A DNA stretch of 64,000 nt from NCBI GenBank assembly GCA_030704615.1, contig CM060733.1, positions 9,734,001 to 9,798,000 of the forward strand, in the 5' to 3' direction. The DNA comes from Takakia lepidozioides (taxonomy: Eukaryota > Streptophyta > Takakiopsida > Takakiales > Takakiaceae). Of the stretch, positions 53,613 to 64,000 are shown one piece after another. The translations under genes and the position numbers were made by a program. How positions within the stretch are numbered: the stretch's first letter is position 1; every line of letters begins with the position of its first letter. A model generated the notes under the pieces. That model searched no databases. It was given only the letters and a program-made list of their open reading frames with translations, and had not been told where the DNA came from.

Positions 53613-53794
53613 GTGAAGTATATGCTCATCTCCTCTCAAGAACCGACTTTTCACAACAAAGGGGCAAGCAAGAAGAGACGATCGATGTGCGAGAGGAGGA
53701 TCAACGCAGGAATCTGACACAAAAGAGCTCTAATCCACTGCCTATTCACAAATTTCACATATACAGTAACACCCGAGTACACCGTCCATGACCT
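53613..53794 (+). repeat. Dispersed repeat R1, copy 1, left part
   Basis: GTGAAGTATATGCT .. GAGTACACCGTCC matches 60880-61055. The repeat is interrupted by the TIR element that follows; its right part lies at 58620-58888. The last bases CCATGACCT form the left target-site duplication. Confidence 0.8.
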
Positions 53795-53989
53795 GGAGTG
53801 CAGCTACGGCGTGAGCCTAGCCACGTGAGCCCAGGAGCTCGGCTCACGCTTTGCCCTCTAAGCGTGAGCCCAGGGGTTTAGTGGAGGAAGAAGCAGGCCC
53901 CCATACCCGAGTCCTCTGTTTAGAGAGGGTCCTATTGTCGTGGAAAGCAGTAGTTATAGCGCTTGAAAAAAGAGGTATAGAAAGAATGG

Positions 53990-55610
53990 AATGGTCATTG
54001 TGAAACTTACCGAGGTTTTCTTATTGAAGAAGAGGTGAACAAAAAAAGGCTGGGTGAGTCATCATGAATCTTACTTAGGGATTCTTGCATGAACAAGAGG
54101 CAAGAAAGTTTGGATGCTCATTGTCAAGCTATCTGACGTTTCCAGTATTTCATCCATGGTGGATGGATGATGGATGGATGAAATATTGAAGGAGAGGCTA
54201 AAAATAATGAGGATGGGCAAGAACAGGCCCCAAAATATGACCCCTCATTGTGAAACAAACAATGGTTTTTGTTAATATAGATGAGGTGAAAATTAAACAG
54301 ATGGTCATCTTCAAGCTTATTTAGGCTTTGTGTTTGTGAAGAGTGTGTAACAAAATGAGCGGTTTATTGTGGAACTTGTTTAGGTTTGTGTTATTGAAGA
54401 TGAGGTGAAAAAAAATACATGGTCATTGTGATTGCTTATTTAGGGTGTCTTGTGAAGAAGATAGGTAAAAAAAAAACATTGAGCTATCCTTGTGAAACTT
54501 GTTTAGGATTTTGTTATTGAAGAAGAGGTGAAAAAAAAATCAGATGGTCATCATGAATGCTTATATAGGGTTTGTTTGTGAAGAAGAGGTGAAAAAGAAA
54601 GTTAAACTCTATCATTGTCAAACTTGTTCAGGTTTCTGTTATTGAAGAAGAGGTGAAAAAAAGAAATCAGATGGCCATTATGAATGTTTATTAGGTTTGT
54701 TTCTGAAGAAGAGGTGAAAAAATTGAGCTCTCATTCTCAAACTTGTTAAGGTTTCTGTTATTGAAGAAGAGGTGAAAAAAAATATTAGATGGTCATCATG
54801 AATGCTTATTAGGTTTGTTTGTGAAGAAGAGGTGAAAAAAAAAGTTGAGCTCTATCATTGTCAAACTTGTTCAGGTTTCTGTTATTGAAGAAGAGGTGAA
54901 AAAAAAAACCAGATGGTCATCATGAATGCTTATTTAGGAAATAAATTAGGGATTGTTTGTGAAGAAGAGGGTGAAAAAAAACTTGAGCTCTACCATTGTC
55001 AAACTTCTTCAGGTTTCTGTTATTGAAGAAGAGGTGAAAAAAACCCAGATGGTCATCATGAATGCTTATTTAGGGTTTGTTTGTGAAGAAGAGGTGAAAA
55101 AAATTGAGCTCTATCATTGTCAATCTTGTTCAGGTTTCTGTTGATGAAAAAGAGGTGAAAAAAAAATCAGATGGTCATCATGAATAAATTAGGGATTGTT
55201 TGTGAAGAAGAGGTGAAAAAAAACTTGAGCTCTATCATTGTCAAATTTCTTCAGGTTTCTGTTATTGAAGAAGAGGTGAAAAAAAACTAGATGGTCATCA
55301 TGAATGCTTATTTAGGGTTTGTTTGTGAAGAAGAGGTGAAAAAAAAAGTTGAGCTCTATCATTGTCAAACTTCTTCAGGTTTCTGTTATTGAAGAAGAGG
55401 TGAAAAAAAAAATCATATGGTCATCATGAATGTTTATTTAGGGTTTGTTTGTATAGAGGACGTGGAAAACAAATGAGCTGTCATTATGAAACTTGTTCAG
55501 GTGACTGTTATTCAAGAAGAAGTGGAAAAAAAAACAGATGGTCATCATGAAGCTCGTTTACGCAATGCTTCTGTATAGGCCGTGAAAAAATAAAATGAGC
55601 TTTCATACTG
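53990..55610. repeat. ~140-bp minisatellite with GAAGAAGAGGTGAAAAAA units
   Basis: About a dozen copies of a unit made of two related ~70-bp halves, one with CAGATGGTCATCATGAATGC and TTTAGGGTTTGTTTGTG, the other with GAGCTCTATCATTGTCAAAC and AGGTTTCTGTTATTGAAG. Both halves close with GAAGAAGAGGTGAAAAAA. Units near the edges are more diverged than those in the centre. The frame through it is an artefact of the repeat. Confidence 0.88.
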
Positions 55611-55962
55611 ACACTTGTCCATGTTTGGCAGGCCCTCGAACAAAAAAAAAAATTATTTATTTATTTAATTTTTGGCCCGGGGCAATATTGGGGGTGGGGA
55701 CAGAAGCGGTGTGCGTTGACACACTCAATTTTAAAGGCTCGTTAACCAAACCAGATGAAAAAATAAACTACCTTTCATAACGAGACATCGCCTGCTTGTC
55801 CAGATTTAAGAACTGTGTATACATGTTCTACAAACAAGGCAGCCCTTTCCGACATTGCAAAAAATTGCAACATATGCAACACTACTCGATATTGCCAATG
55901 TCTCGCTGCAAAAGTGTCCGTACCTCACCAGGACCTAGTGTTGCCTGGTGAATGATTTGGTT

Positions 55963-56400
55963 TCATTTGGGATCACAATACATCCTGCGCAAAAAGATGT
56001 AGTAAAGATGCTTGCATGGAACCCATTTCCCTCTCTTTCTTAGAGCTTCCTCACGCATGCACAAGAACTCGGGATAGGTACACCCCGAAAAATTTCCCAC
56101 CGTCACCTGATAGGCCCTGTCGTGCAAAACAGACCCAGATGTGACCAAAGTATAACCCGTCCATACCTAGGTGAAGGTACTTCCATAGTTCCTGTTACCC
56201 GAGCCTGAAGTAGTCTGGCCGATTCCACCTTCGCATCGTGATCAGGCCCCGAAGCCACCCGATGCACTGTTTTGCCATTCCTTCTCGTGGGATGCGAAGT
56301 ATCGTCTGGAAGAGGCACCATAGCAGCAATGCAACCAAGAGTCGACGCCACAGATCGGTGCAGAAGAAAGCCGACGTCCTCCAACTTGCCAATCTCCAGT
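55963..56400 (-). pseudogene. SWIM-type zinc finger fragment
   Basis: Minus strand: YQVTVGNFSGCTYPEFLCM and ALRKRGKWVPCKHLYYIFLR resemble plant SWIM-like domains with a C-x-C..C-x-H pattern (family form CTCPEF; here CTYPEF, so one metal-binding Cys is lost). Upstream, HDAKVESARLLQARVTGTME lies in another frame. It looks like a captured host exon. Confidence 0.5.
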
Positions 56401-56429
56401 TCGTCAATGATCATCCTCAAATCATGATA

Positions 56430-56910
56430 ATGAAAAAATTGAGTGTGTTGACGCACACTCAGTTCTCTCGGGGGGGGGGGGGGGGGGGGGGGGGGGCAAA
56501 ACCCGCCGGGTACCCGGGGTGAAAATCCGGACCCGCACCTGTCGTCGATGATCATCCTGAAATCATGATCATTAAGAAATTGAGTGCGTTGACGCACTCA
56601 GTTCTCCCGGGGGTGGGGGAGGAGAGAAAACAAAAAAAATAATATATATATATATATTTGGTTATCATACAATCTGTCACGATGAGATGTCGCCGGGAGC
56701 TGGCAAGCTACTTGAAAGCCTCGGGGATGCGGATTATCAAGACCTGGAACTGTGTCAACAGCCTATATCTGACAAAGGGAGATTGCCCAGGGCAGAAGGT
56801 GGGTTTCAAATACTTTGTTTTTATGCCTTCTCTGTTGAAGTTCCACTGTACTGACTGTTATGAAGTCATGTTGTTCGCACTGCCTGAATTGAGTGCTTCA
56901 ACGCACTCAG
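56430..56910. repeat. Repeated palindrome TGAGTGCGTTGACGCACTCA and G runs
   Basis: TGAGTGTGTTGACGCACACTCA at about 56440, TGAGTGCGTTGACGCACTCA at about 56580 and TGAGTGCTTCAACGCACTCA at about 56888 are near-palindromes of 20-22 bp; a partial one lies near 55708. The first two belong to a ~130-bp duplication that also includes GATCATCCT.AAATCATGAT. A G run of 28 bases follows the first copy. Confidence 0.7.
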
Positions 56911-57755
56911 TTATGGCGGTGCATGAGCAATGACTCTGAACCAGTTCCATCCGGAATGGGTCTGCACTCCCAGCCAAATGTGCTATGAAACATTCCCCAC
57001 TAACTATGGTCCTCTTCATCGCAGACCCGTCTATTTGAGGCCGTCTGTCTCGTGAGGGTACATCCATTGTCGACTCCCACCACAGTGGTGGAGTTTGAGC
57101 TTCATGGGGGAGGATGTTTTATAAACGAGAGGTTCGATCCTGTCATCGACGACATGCACTACAACTATGTCGACTCCAACGTATGTTTGCGAAAGCCAAA
57201 TGGAACGCCTTGGAGAGGGGCCCGTGAGAAAAGCCCGGCTTTTATCCAAACGATCATTGAGAGTTGTTATCGGCCAGGGGCCCGCACCATAGATCTCACT
57301 CTCGGCACAGGTTTATCTTCTTGCCTTTGTCATCGATTTCTTTTCTTCTGCACCTTCTTTACTCAATATTCTAAAACTCAATCTGTCTCTTGCAGACGCT
57401 TCTTACCATGTTTGCAAGGCAGGTGGCAGACACTTGTTTGGTATGGGAGGAGATGCAGATATTTTCACTGGCCTCCTCGCCGAGTTGCAAGGGGCGCGTC
57501 TACCTCCAATGTCAAGAATGTCACTGCGCAAATTGATATCCTCGATGGAGACGACTAGGACCTGGACAATGACCTTTCATGTGAATAAGTTCATTTTCTG
57601 TCTATTTGATCACTGTGTATATGGTCTGTCACGTCCCCTTCTGTTGTCTGATTGTTACCCAAATGGTGCATTTCTGATTGTAGGAATGTGAACGCACTCC
57701 CATGGCCCCTGTCTTCCATATACTTGAGGGACTTGTGCTGGAGCCCACCTCCTAA
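56676..57755 (+). CDS. Methyltransferase-like gene fragment with introns, inside the TIR element
   Basis: Spliced as exon 57052-57310, intron 57311-57395 (GTTTAT..TTGCAG), exon 57396-57580, intron 57581-57683 (GTGAAT..TTGTAG), exon 57684-57755, the frame is open for 171 codons from ATG 57052 to TAA 57753. It contains GTPWRGAREKSPAFIQTIIE, then ARTIDLTLGTDASYHVCKAG and GRHLFGMGGDADIFTGLLAE. This fits motif I (DLTLGTxAS) and the flanking KP/KS..II block of N4/N6-type AdoMet methyltransferases; the DPPY/NPPY catalytic motif is not seen, so it may be only part of the fold. An upstream exon-like stretch (about 56676-56797) reads GKLLESLGDADYQDLELCQQ. The substrate is unknown. Confidence 0.6.
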
Positions 57756-58594
57756 TTATGTCCTTCCTGATTACGCGGAAGGCATTGCTTATGTGCAAGC
57801 AGCTATGCTTTCTCCCCTACCCTTGCGTTGGAGTTCCAGGAAGACGCTCAGACACCTCCGCGCAAAGGTCTTCATAGATAATAGTGTAGCAGTTTCAGGT
57901 GGTAGCAGTACTTCTAGCAGTTCAGCAGATTCAGGTGGTAGCAGTAGCAGTGTTGACACCACCTACGGATGTACTTGAGGGCATTCATTTATGGAACATG
58001 AGGGGACACACTCTCCGTTCTCCGTTGCACCACCATTTCTCTTCCCACCATCCGTTGTAATGAGCACGGACTACAATGAAATTCACATCCCTGAATTGAA
58101 ACATTCTCTCCCCCGTGTCCTGCGAATTTGAAAGTGTTTTCCTTCTAAACATTGCTCTCCAATTCAACCGTGTGCATTCAATAAATGTTTTTCAACAAAG
58201 ATGAAAATGTGCATAGTCCAGTAGACAGTCATTCGACATATGCCATCACACCAATATTTGGTTGGATGGATGGAGGATGAATGTTTTTGGATGGATGAAC
58301 CCTGATTGGATGTATACTGTGGATGAATGTTGCATGCGTGGATGGTCCCATGGATGATATCAGTGCGCAGTATCATGCACAGGGGCGGGATGGCGAGGTT
58401 CACTGTCGGGGTTGAGGTGGATCCCTAAGGCTGACAAGGGTTAGGGTTTCTGTTTGGGGTTGCAGGGTTAATATGGATGAAGACGTGTTTCGGTAATGGA
58501 TCCTCTTCCACGGAAATAGACGCCGCATCTTTCCCAAAATCATGCCACATATCCTGGGCTCACGCCAGGCTCCTGGGCTCACGTGGCTAGGCTC
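57756..58594. other. Right part of the TIR element, no gene seen
   Basis: Holds a short GGTGGTAGCAGTA repeat near 57898-57950 and an ATGGATGG-type run at about 58260-58350. Frames on both strands are short and without motifs. Confidence 0.4.
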
Positions 58595-58619
58595 ACACTC
58601 TAGCTTCCCCCCCTGACCT

Positions 58620-58888
58620 GTGTCAGAGCGCCATCTTTATAATACAAAAAAACCCTAGCTTTTGCTGCATGCCGTGTGGCGAGGCGTGACAGGCCAAGCC
58701 CGCGGCACCTGATTGCAGCCATAGATCAGATGGATGGCTTAGATGATGTCATCTAGCTAACTAACCCCTAGACTAACCATGAGTGTAACCGTTTAACGGT
58801 ACTTAAGCCAAAAAAAATACGGATGAACGAATATCGCCGCATGGATGAATTAGAAAACTTCTAGGCTATGAGAGGATGGGCCTTCACA
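58620..58888 (+). repeat. Dispersed repeat R1, copy 1, right part
   Basis: GTGTCAGAGCGCC .. GGGCCTTCACA matches 61061-61329 at about 90% by eye. It completes the repeat begun at 53613. Confidence 0.85.
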
Positions 58889-59104
58889 TCTGTGAAGCCT
58901 ACCCCCCACGAAAAGTCCAGAGCTCCGCAAAGTAAAGTATAAGAAATAATAAGTTAATATTTTGATAAAATCAACCTCCGCTGCTAGGTGAAAAATCTAC
59001 CAAGGAAAAACCTGGCACCTGCAAATTGGGCCGAGGACAAACCCTTGGATAGGAAAACCGTGCAGGGAGTACATGTAGTGATATAATATAGGACTACAAA
59101 TGTC

Positions 59105-59518
59105 TTAAGTCCTAGAATGGAAAAGCCAGAAGGTCATAAAGGTTAGAATCCGCAACCTAAGACTAAATGTTAGCACGACAACATGAATTCCGTGACATCC
59201 CGGTGAATTCCCAGCCAATAGTAAACCTCTTGGATGCGAAGCCACGGTTTTCTCGATATCAAGGTGACCTACATACAAGGAACAATGGAAACGCTCCAAT
59301 AAAACATTCAGCTGGCTTCGTGGTGGCATCTCCAAATAGCATGGCACTCCCCCTCTAGTAAGCTCCTTGATCAGTTTATTACCCATGAAACGGTGAGTAG
59401 ACACATGATAGAGAATTTGTTTACGCAAGGACTCGGACAGGCTTGTTGGCGAATGCACTGATTGACATCGTTGGAGTAGCGCACCATGTAGCTGATCATC
59501 CATGGCTGCACTGCACAT
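59105..59518 (-). pseudogene. Ty3/gypsy integrase zinc-binding fragment
   Basis: Minus strand: LIKELTRGGVPCYLEMPPRS and LLERFHCSLYVGHLDIEKTV match the region before and at the first His pair of retroviral-type integrases (family form H..GGHxGxxKT). An upstream in-frame stop and the loss of the rest of pol show it is a relic. Confidence 0.5.
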
Positions 59519-60879
59519 AAGAGGTAGACGATGGGCTTTAGATAATGTGGTCTGGAGTGCCTACACCTATGATCTCCAGCCAATGATTCCTTCACTGGGT
59601 CGTTGCAGCCTACAATGTCCATTTCTGGTTGTCATAGCACAGTTTTTCCTGCACATAGACTGATGGTATACATTCACACTCTACAATCGAATGAAATATA
59701 TGATTAAAGGACTCTAAAGGATAATATGCAGTAGAGGCTTCACCCACTCTTTCAAGTTTCATTTCAAAATACTAAGTATATTGAAAGTTAGGGACTTTTT
59801 AAAAAGTCCTTAGTAAAATGTCAGAATCCATAATTTGATGATTATGTACTTTGCTCTTGGTCAATTTTCAATGCCACTATAGAAAGAGACTCACATTCTA
59901 ATCACCCCCATTTTGAGAAATCTACAATGTCTTATCTTACACTAAAATATGTCGTCCATATGTATTTCCCATATAGATGAATTAGATTTGAAAATTTCAT
60001 CATTTTAATTTAATTTGATTTAATTTTTTATTTTATTTTATTTATTATTTTTGAAAAGCCTGCCCATATTTTTTGACACGGTACTTTTGGTCGACGGACT
60101 AGATCGACTTCATCCGACGGTCCAAAATCTTATTTTTCAAAAACTCGCGCCAGCTCGTGATCGTGTCGGATTATGGACACTCTAGGCTGCAAACACCCCA
60201 CCTCATTTGTTAGTACTCATTGACAGCCAAATCAGGCCTTGAGGCTCAAGCCAAAGTCACACCGGAGTGCAACAGCTGAATCACAACAAACTTGGGAGCC
60301 TAGGAAAGAGAGGAGCTGGAACACAACAAGGAACTTCCACCAAACTAGCCAAATTCTCTCTAAGCGATAGATCCACCATACATACTAACACATGAATAAA
60401 TCAACCAGGATCATCAAGATCTGGATTATGAGCGTTGGGCTCAGGCAGCGGCGACGCTGGCAAGGCAACAATGTCGGGCAGCGCGCTATCGGTAAGGTTA
60501 GCAACAACAAGGTTATCATCAGAAGGGGTTGTAGCAGCAGGGTTAGTCTCAATAGCAGGATTAGCCTCAATTGCAAGTACTACACTAATTTGTAATTTAA
60601 AAGAGACTCTCTCCCTCTCTGCGAGCTACACAAGCAAAGTCACGTATTGCAGTCATCTCCTGCAAATACAACACAACTCGTAGAGTAAGAAAACAAGATT
60701 GCAGCAGCATGAGAAAATGCAGCAAGGTGACTAGCCGTCATTGTAAGACTGATCAGCGAAGCACTATGCAGCAGAGATTAGTGCAGATCCCTCAAAAAGA
60801 CCTAACTAAGCTTGATAGAGTGGTCAGGAGCCACCAAACGCCTATACGCTACTCAGCGTCTCTCCACCACAAAACGAGT
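59519..60879. other. No gene seen
   Basis: 59640-60060 is AT-rich, with TTTAATTTTATTT runs near 60005-60050. 60380-60600 contains short Ala/Ser-rich frames on the plus strand without motifs. No repeat structure beyond this was noticed. Confidence 0.4.
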
Positions 60880-61329
60880 GTGAAGTATATGCTTTTTTTC
60901 TCTCAAGAACCGACTTTTCACAACAAACGGGCAAGCTAGAAGAGACGAACGATGCGCAAGAGGAGGATCAACGTAGGAATCTGACACAAAAGAGCTCTCA
61001 TCCACTGCCTGTTCTCAAACTTCACATATACAGTAAGACCCGAGTACACCGTCAGGACCTATGTCAGGGCGCCGTCTTCATACAAAAAAACCCTAGCCTT
61101 TACTGCATGCCGTGTGGCGAGGCGTGACAGGCCAAGTTCGCGGCGCCTGATTGCAGCCATAGATCAGATGGATGGCTTAGATGATGCCATCTAGATAACT
61201 AACCCCTAGACTAACCATGAGTGTAACCGTTTAACGGTATTTAAGCCAAAAATAATAATACGGATGAATGACTATTGCCGCATGGATGAATTAGGAAACT
61301 TCTAGGCTAGGAGAGAATGGGCCTTCACA
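60880..61329 (+). repeat. Dispersed repeat R1, copy 2 (uninterrupted)
   Basis: 450 bp matching 53613-53794 plus 58620-58888. At the junction it reads GAGTACACCGTCAGGACCTA then TGTCAGGGCGCC, with no TIR element, so it is the empty form of the insertion site. Confidence 0.85.
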
Positions 61330-61860
61330 GGCCCATAGGTATGTAGGTATTTGTTGGACTCATTTTGGAGTTTGGAGGCCTAACATAGTCAATTTTTGAA
61401 TGATTAGGCTACAAGATAATGATTCATAACAACTGCACTTGGAACATTGGGAAAACTGTAATATGTAGTTCCATTCCATCAGGGGCACTAAAATAATCAA
61501 TTTACCTTAAGTGAAATGTGATCTATTAAGTATTTCCTTAAGGGATTTACCTCCTTCATATATACATTGCTACATGGCTAATGGCTAATGATGGTTTTGC
61601 CTCAACGTAATGTAATCTACTTCGCATTCCCATTTACCACAATTTTACCTTAAGGCAATGTCAATTTCCATCATGGGCATTCTCCCTTGTTTTAATTAGG
61701 GATTGGTCCAAATTTTGCGATATTTTTGTGTTACGGAGAAGGTGTTTTGTAGGGGAAAAGCTATTACTTCCGAAGGTGGGAATACCAAATAACTGCCTTG
61801 TGTGATTTTAAATAGGTTTTCCTAAATTTGGACATTTGATTATCCAAAAACACGATTCGG
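61330..61860. other. No gene seen
   Basis: AT-rich intergenic-type sequence without repeats or frames that I can support. Confidence 0.4.
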
Positions 61861-62678
61861 GCACGAGACACCATCCATTCTTCATTCACTCTCCTTCACG
61901 CGACGCTGGAAGCCGAGGTTCATGAACAGAACGAGGCCATCGAGCTTCGGAGGCTCACGGATCAGCAGCAGCCTTCTTACAACCCCATCGGCCCCGACCC
62001 TCCCTTGTCTCCAGAAGCGCAAAGGAGCCCAGCCCGCGCACACATGTCCACGACAAAGCCTAACAAATCTACTCTCTCGGAATTGTAGCACCCGTCAACT
62101 GAGAAGCAACCTTGTCCAGCATGTGCTACCACTGCCCTCGCCCACGCCCCTTCCCACTTAGTCACCCCCTCTTCATGTAAGCCTCTACCTTCACCCCATT
62201 CCCTTCTTGGTGTTCTCTCCCTCCTCAACCTAGCAGAATAGGTGTAAAATTCTGTGTCTTAAATCTGAGGCCAACTCAACAAGCAAAGTCTTACCATCTA
62301 TAGCGGTCCCTGACAATCTCGTCGACTTAGCTTTAGAAATGTCTGTTGGTACCCTCTCTCCAGAAACGCCAACTTCCCTTGCCCTTATCCTCCTTTCCGA
62401 GTTCTTCCTCCAACTCACGGAGGCACCCACGAAAATCTATACAGACTCAGTATCCTCGGCTCGTTTCTTGCCCCTTCCCCATGTCTGCCACCATCACCAA
62501 CCGCTCAACCCTTGCACCCAAGTCCTGTTCATACAGCTTAGTAACCCCGCACCCGTAGCACCTGTCAACTACAAATGGGTCTCATCCCCTCTTCCCTCCG
62601 ACAAAAGAACTAAGTTCCAATACTCTCACACCAGGCCATCAATTGAGAAATACCCTCTCAGCCTGTCTATACCTCAAG
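61861..62678 (+). other. Probable LINE 5' region / ORF1 relic
   Basis: CT-rich sequence with short Pro/Ser/Leu-rich plus frames (for example 62339-62689, containing TPTSLALILLSEFFLQLTEA). It lies directly upstream of the LINE ORF2 start and may be the 5' leader or a decayed ORF1. No RNA-binding motif or zinc knuckle is visible. Confidence 0.35.
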
Positions 62679-64000
62679 ATGCAGGTTAGTATTCACTCGT
62701 GGAACATTAGGGGGATTGGCTCTGACCAGGCAAACACAAAAAAAATCAAGCTACACGCCTGGTTGGCACCACTCCAACGAACGGAGACTATCGTGTTCAT
62801 CCAAGAACACAAGCTCTGCCAGCAAAAAATCTCTAACCTCTCTGACCAACTCTGACCAGCATCTGCTGCCCTCTGGAAACCTTCCCATGCCGGCTCAAGG
62901 GGGGGGGGGGTACTGCCATCCTCCTTGCACCCTCCTTAGTTCAGTTCATCATCAGGGAGGAAGTTTGGGAGCCAGGTTGAGTCCAATTCTGCTCTCTCAA
63001 ACTTCCCAACCAACCTGACCCTCTTGGCTTTGTTAACATTTACGCTCCGAACTCCTACGTAGAACGTGCTGAACTCTGGGCTCTCATCAACCATAAAATG
63101 TCCTCGCAACCAACAGCCCACTCCTGGATTCTGGCAGGAGATTTCAATATGGTAGACATCAACCAAGATAGACGAGGTTTGGCATCTCATCATCTTAACC
63201 CTGATGAGGAGGTCTCTTGGCTCTCTCTCATCCAAACACATAGCCTTTCGGAAATTGACTCAAATCCTAGCCCCCCGAGAAGGAATAACCCTTTCTTCAA
63301 TTGGACAAACAACCGCACCCTCCAAGACCTCTGCATGGCCAGATTGGATAGAATATATATCTCAATCTCAATCTCTAATGGAGCAAGCTGTCACCCGCAA
63401 GAACCCATTGCTCATGGGCTCGATCATGCCATTGTTTCAGCCTCTCTCTCCATGCCCTGCAAAAGTAGGAGAGGTAGAGGTATCTATAAGCTCAACACTT
63501 CACATCTCCGCATCCCCTCTTTCAAGTTAGGCCTGGAACTAGCATGGAAACAGACAGCCAACGACATATCTTGCCCTATTACCAAATTTACCCTCAAGCT
63601 TCAAGCAGCAGGTAAGGCAAGCCAAGATATGAGTAAAGATATATCTGTTGCCCAGAAGGAACGCATTCAGGCCCTCAAAAAATGCCTGAATGTATGTTAG
63701 AAACAAATAGAAAACAACACATGCGATGACCATACCTTCCAAACCTACCTGGAAGCCCGCCAAAACCTTGACATGTTCCATCTCAAGCAAGAGCAAAAAA
63801 TGCGTATGCAAGCAGGCATCAACTGGTCTGCAAAAGGTGAAAAGATGTCTAAATACTTCTTCGAGAAAGTCAAACTTAAAAGATCTCTCCAGAGGGTTCA
63901 CGAGCTCTACTTGGACAACCAGGGCACTAAATCCACCGACCCTAAGATTATGAGTGAGGCAGCGTTCAACCACTTTGCCAAACTCTTCCAAGCGGATCCG
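62679..64000 (+). pseudogene. L1-type LINE ORF2, endonuclease part (runs off the window)
   Basis: Begins MQVSIHSWNIRGIGSDQ, the first block of the exonuclease-endonuclease-phosphatase fold, then IVFIQEHKL, FVNIYAPN, WILAGDFNMVDINQDR (63125-63170), LDRIYIS and GLDHAIVSA. The linker toward RT reads GEKMSKYFFEKVKLKRSLQ (63838-63893). The endonuclease nicks target DNA to prime reverse transcription. A 12-base G run near 62899-62910 and stops (about 62854, 63698) break the frame. The RT domain would lie to the right of the window. Confidence 0.85.

Larger units (their letters stand above)
53795..58610. mobile_element. Mutator-like TIR element carrying gene fragments
   Basis: Left end GGAGTGCAGCTACGGC and right end (reverse complement) GGGGAAGCTAGAGTG lead into a shared inner part GTGAGCCTAGCCACGTGAGC plus CCAGGAGC on both sides, giving terminal inverted repeats of about 45 bp. 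Flanks CCATGACCT (53786-53794) and CCCTGACCT (58611-58619) match in 8 of 9 positions, the 9-bp duplication of Mutator-like elements. An uninterrupted copy of the target repeat lies at 60880-61329. Inside: minisatellite, SWIM-like fragment (minus) and a spliced methyltransferase-like gene (plus). No transposase was found, so it would be non-autonomous (Pack-MULE-like). Confidence 0.75.

Noticed and set aside
54953-55144. Small Glu/Lys/Val-rich frame
   Set aside because: Product of the ~140-bp minisatellite; frame lost in neighbouring units.

Overview
This is eukaryotic, plant-type DNA made almost entirely of transposable elements, many nested in one another. The presence of PPR-DYW editing-factor fragments, chromovirus, Ty3/gypsy and L1-type elements and short GT-AG introns points to a land plant. 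The style of the PPR and retroelement proteins suggests a seed-free lineage (fern, lycophyte or bryophyte), but that is only an impression. I recognise no rRNA, tRNA or CRISPR and no intact ordinary host gene.

Layout. 1-450: end of an element rich in GCGAC palindromes. 450-1277 and 13126-14624: a hAT transposase gene split by an ~11.8 kb Ty3/gypsy element (1278-13125). That element has an antisense reading frame, gag with two zinc knuckles, a retropepsin, a DNMT3-like cytosine-5 DNA methyltransferase, RT, RNase H, integrase and a C-terminal PHD finger. 14890-16055: GCGACCGCC palindrome array and ~125-bp tandem repeats ending in a CACTA-like terminus. 16048-24151: three long imperfect hairpins and one short one. 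One long hairpin is cut by a chromovirus (copy A, 16755-23345, minus strand, 5-bp TSD ATGCC). 24314-25626: decayed protein kinase gene. 26280-27190: second GCGACCGCC array.

28480-29473 and 52002-52500: two halves of an unrecognised multi-exon minus-strand gene, split by chromovirus copy B (29474-52001). Copy B is itself cut twice. At 31123-33950 there is a CACTA-like insert carrying PPR-DYW fragments. At 35148-48510 a 13.4 kb Ty3/gypsy element on the minus strand (TSD GTAGT) has landed just before the YLDD catalytic codons of the RT. That element has ~1 kb LTRs with GCTGTG minisatellites and a large extra coding region after the integrase.

53795-58610: a Mutator-like TIR element with a matching empty site at 60880-61329. 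It carries a minisatellite, a SWIM-like fragment and a three-exon methyltransferase-like gene that still reads open when spliced. 59105-59518: integrase fragment. 61861-64000: 5' part of a LINE, cut by the window edge.

The most unusual object is the Ty3/gypsy element with both a DNA methyltransferase (writer) and a PHD finger (histone reader). Its present copy is decayed by stops and frameshifts, so any function belongs to its family and not to this copy.
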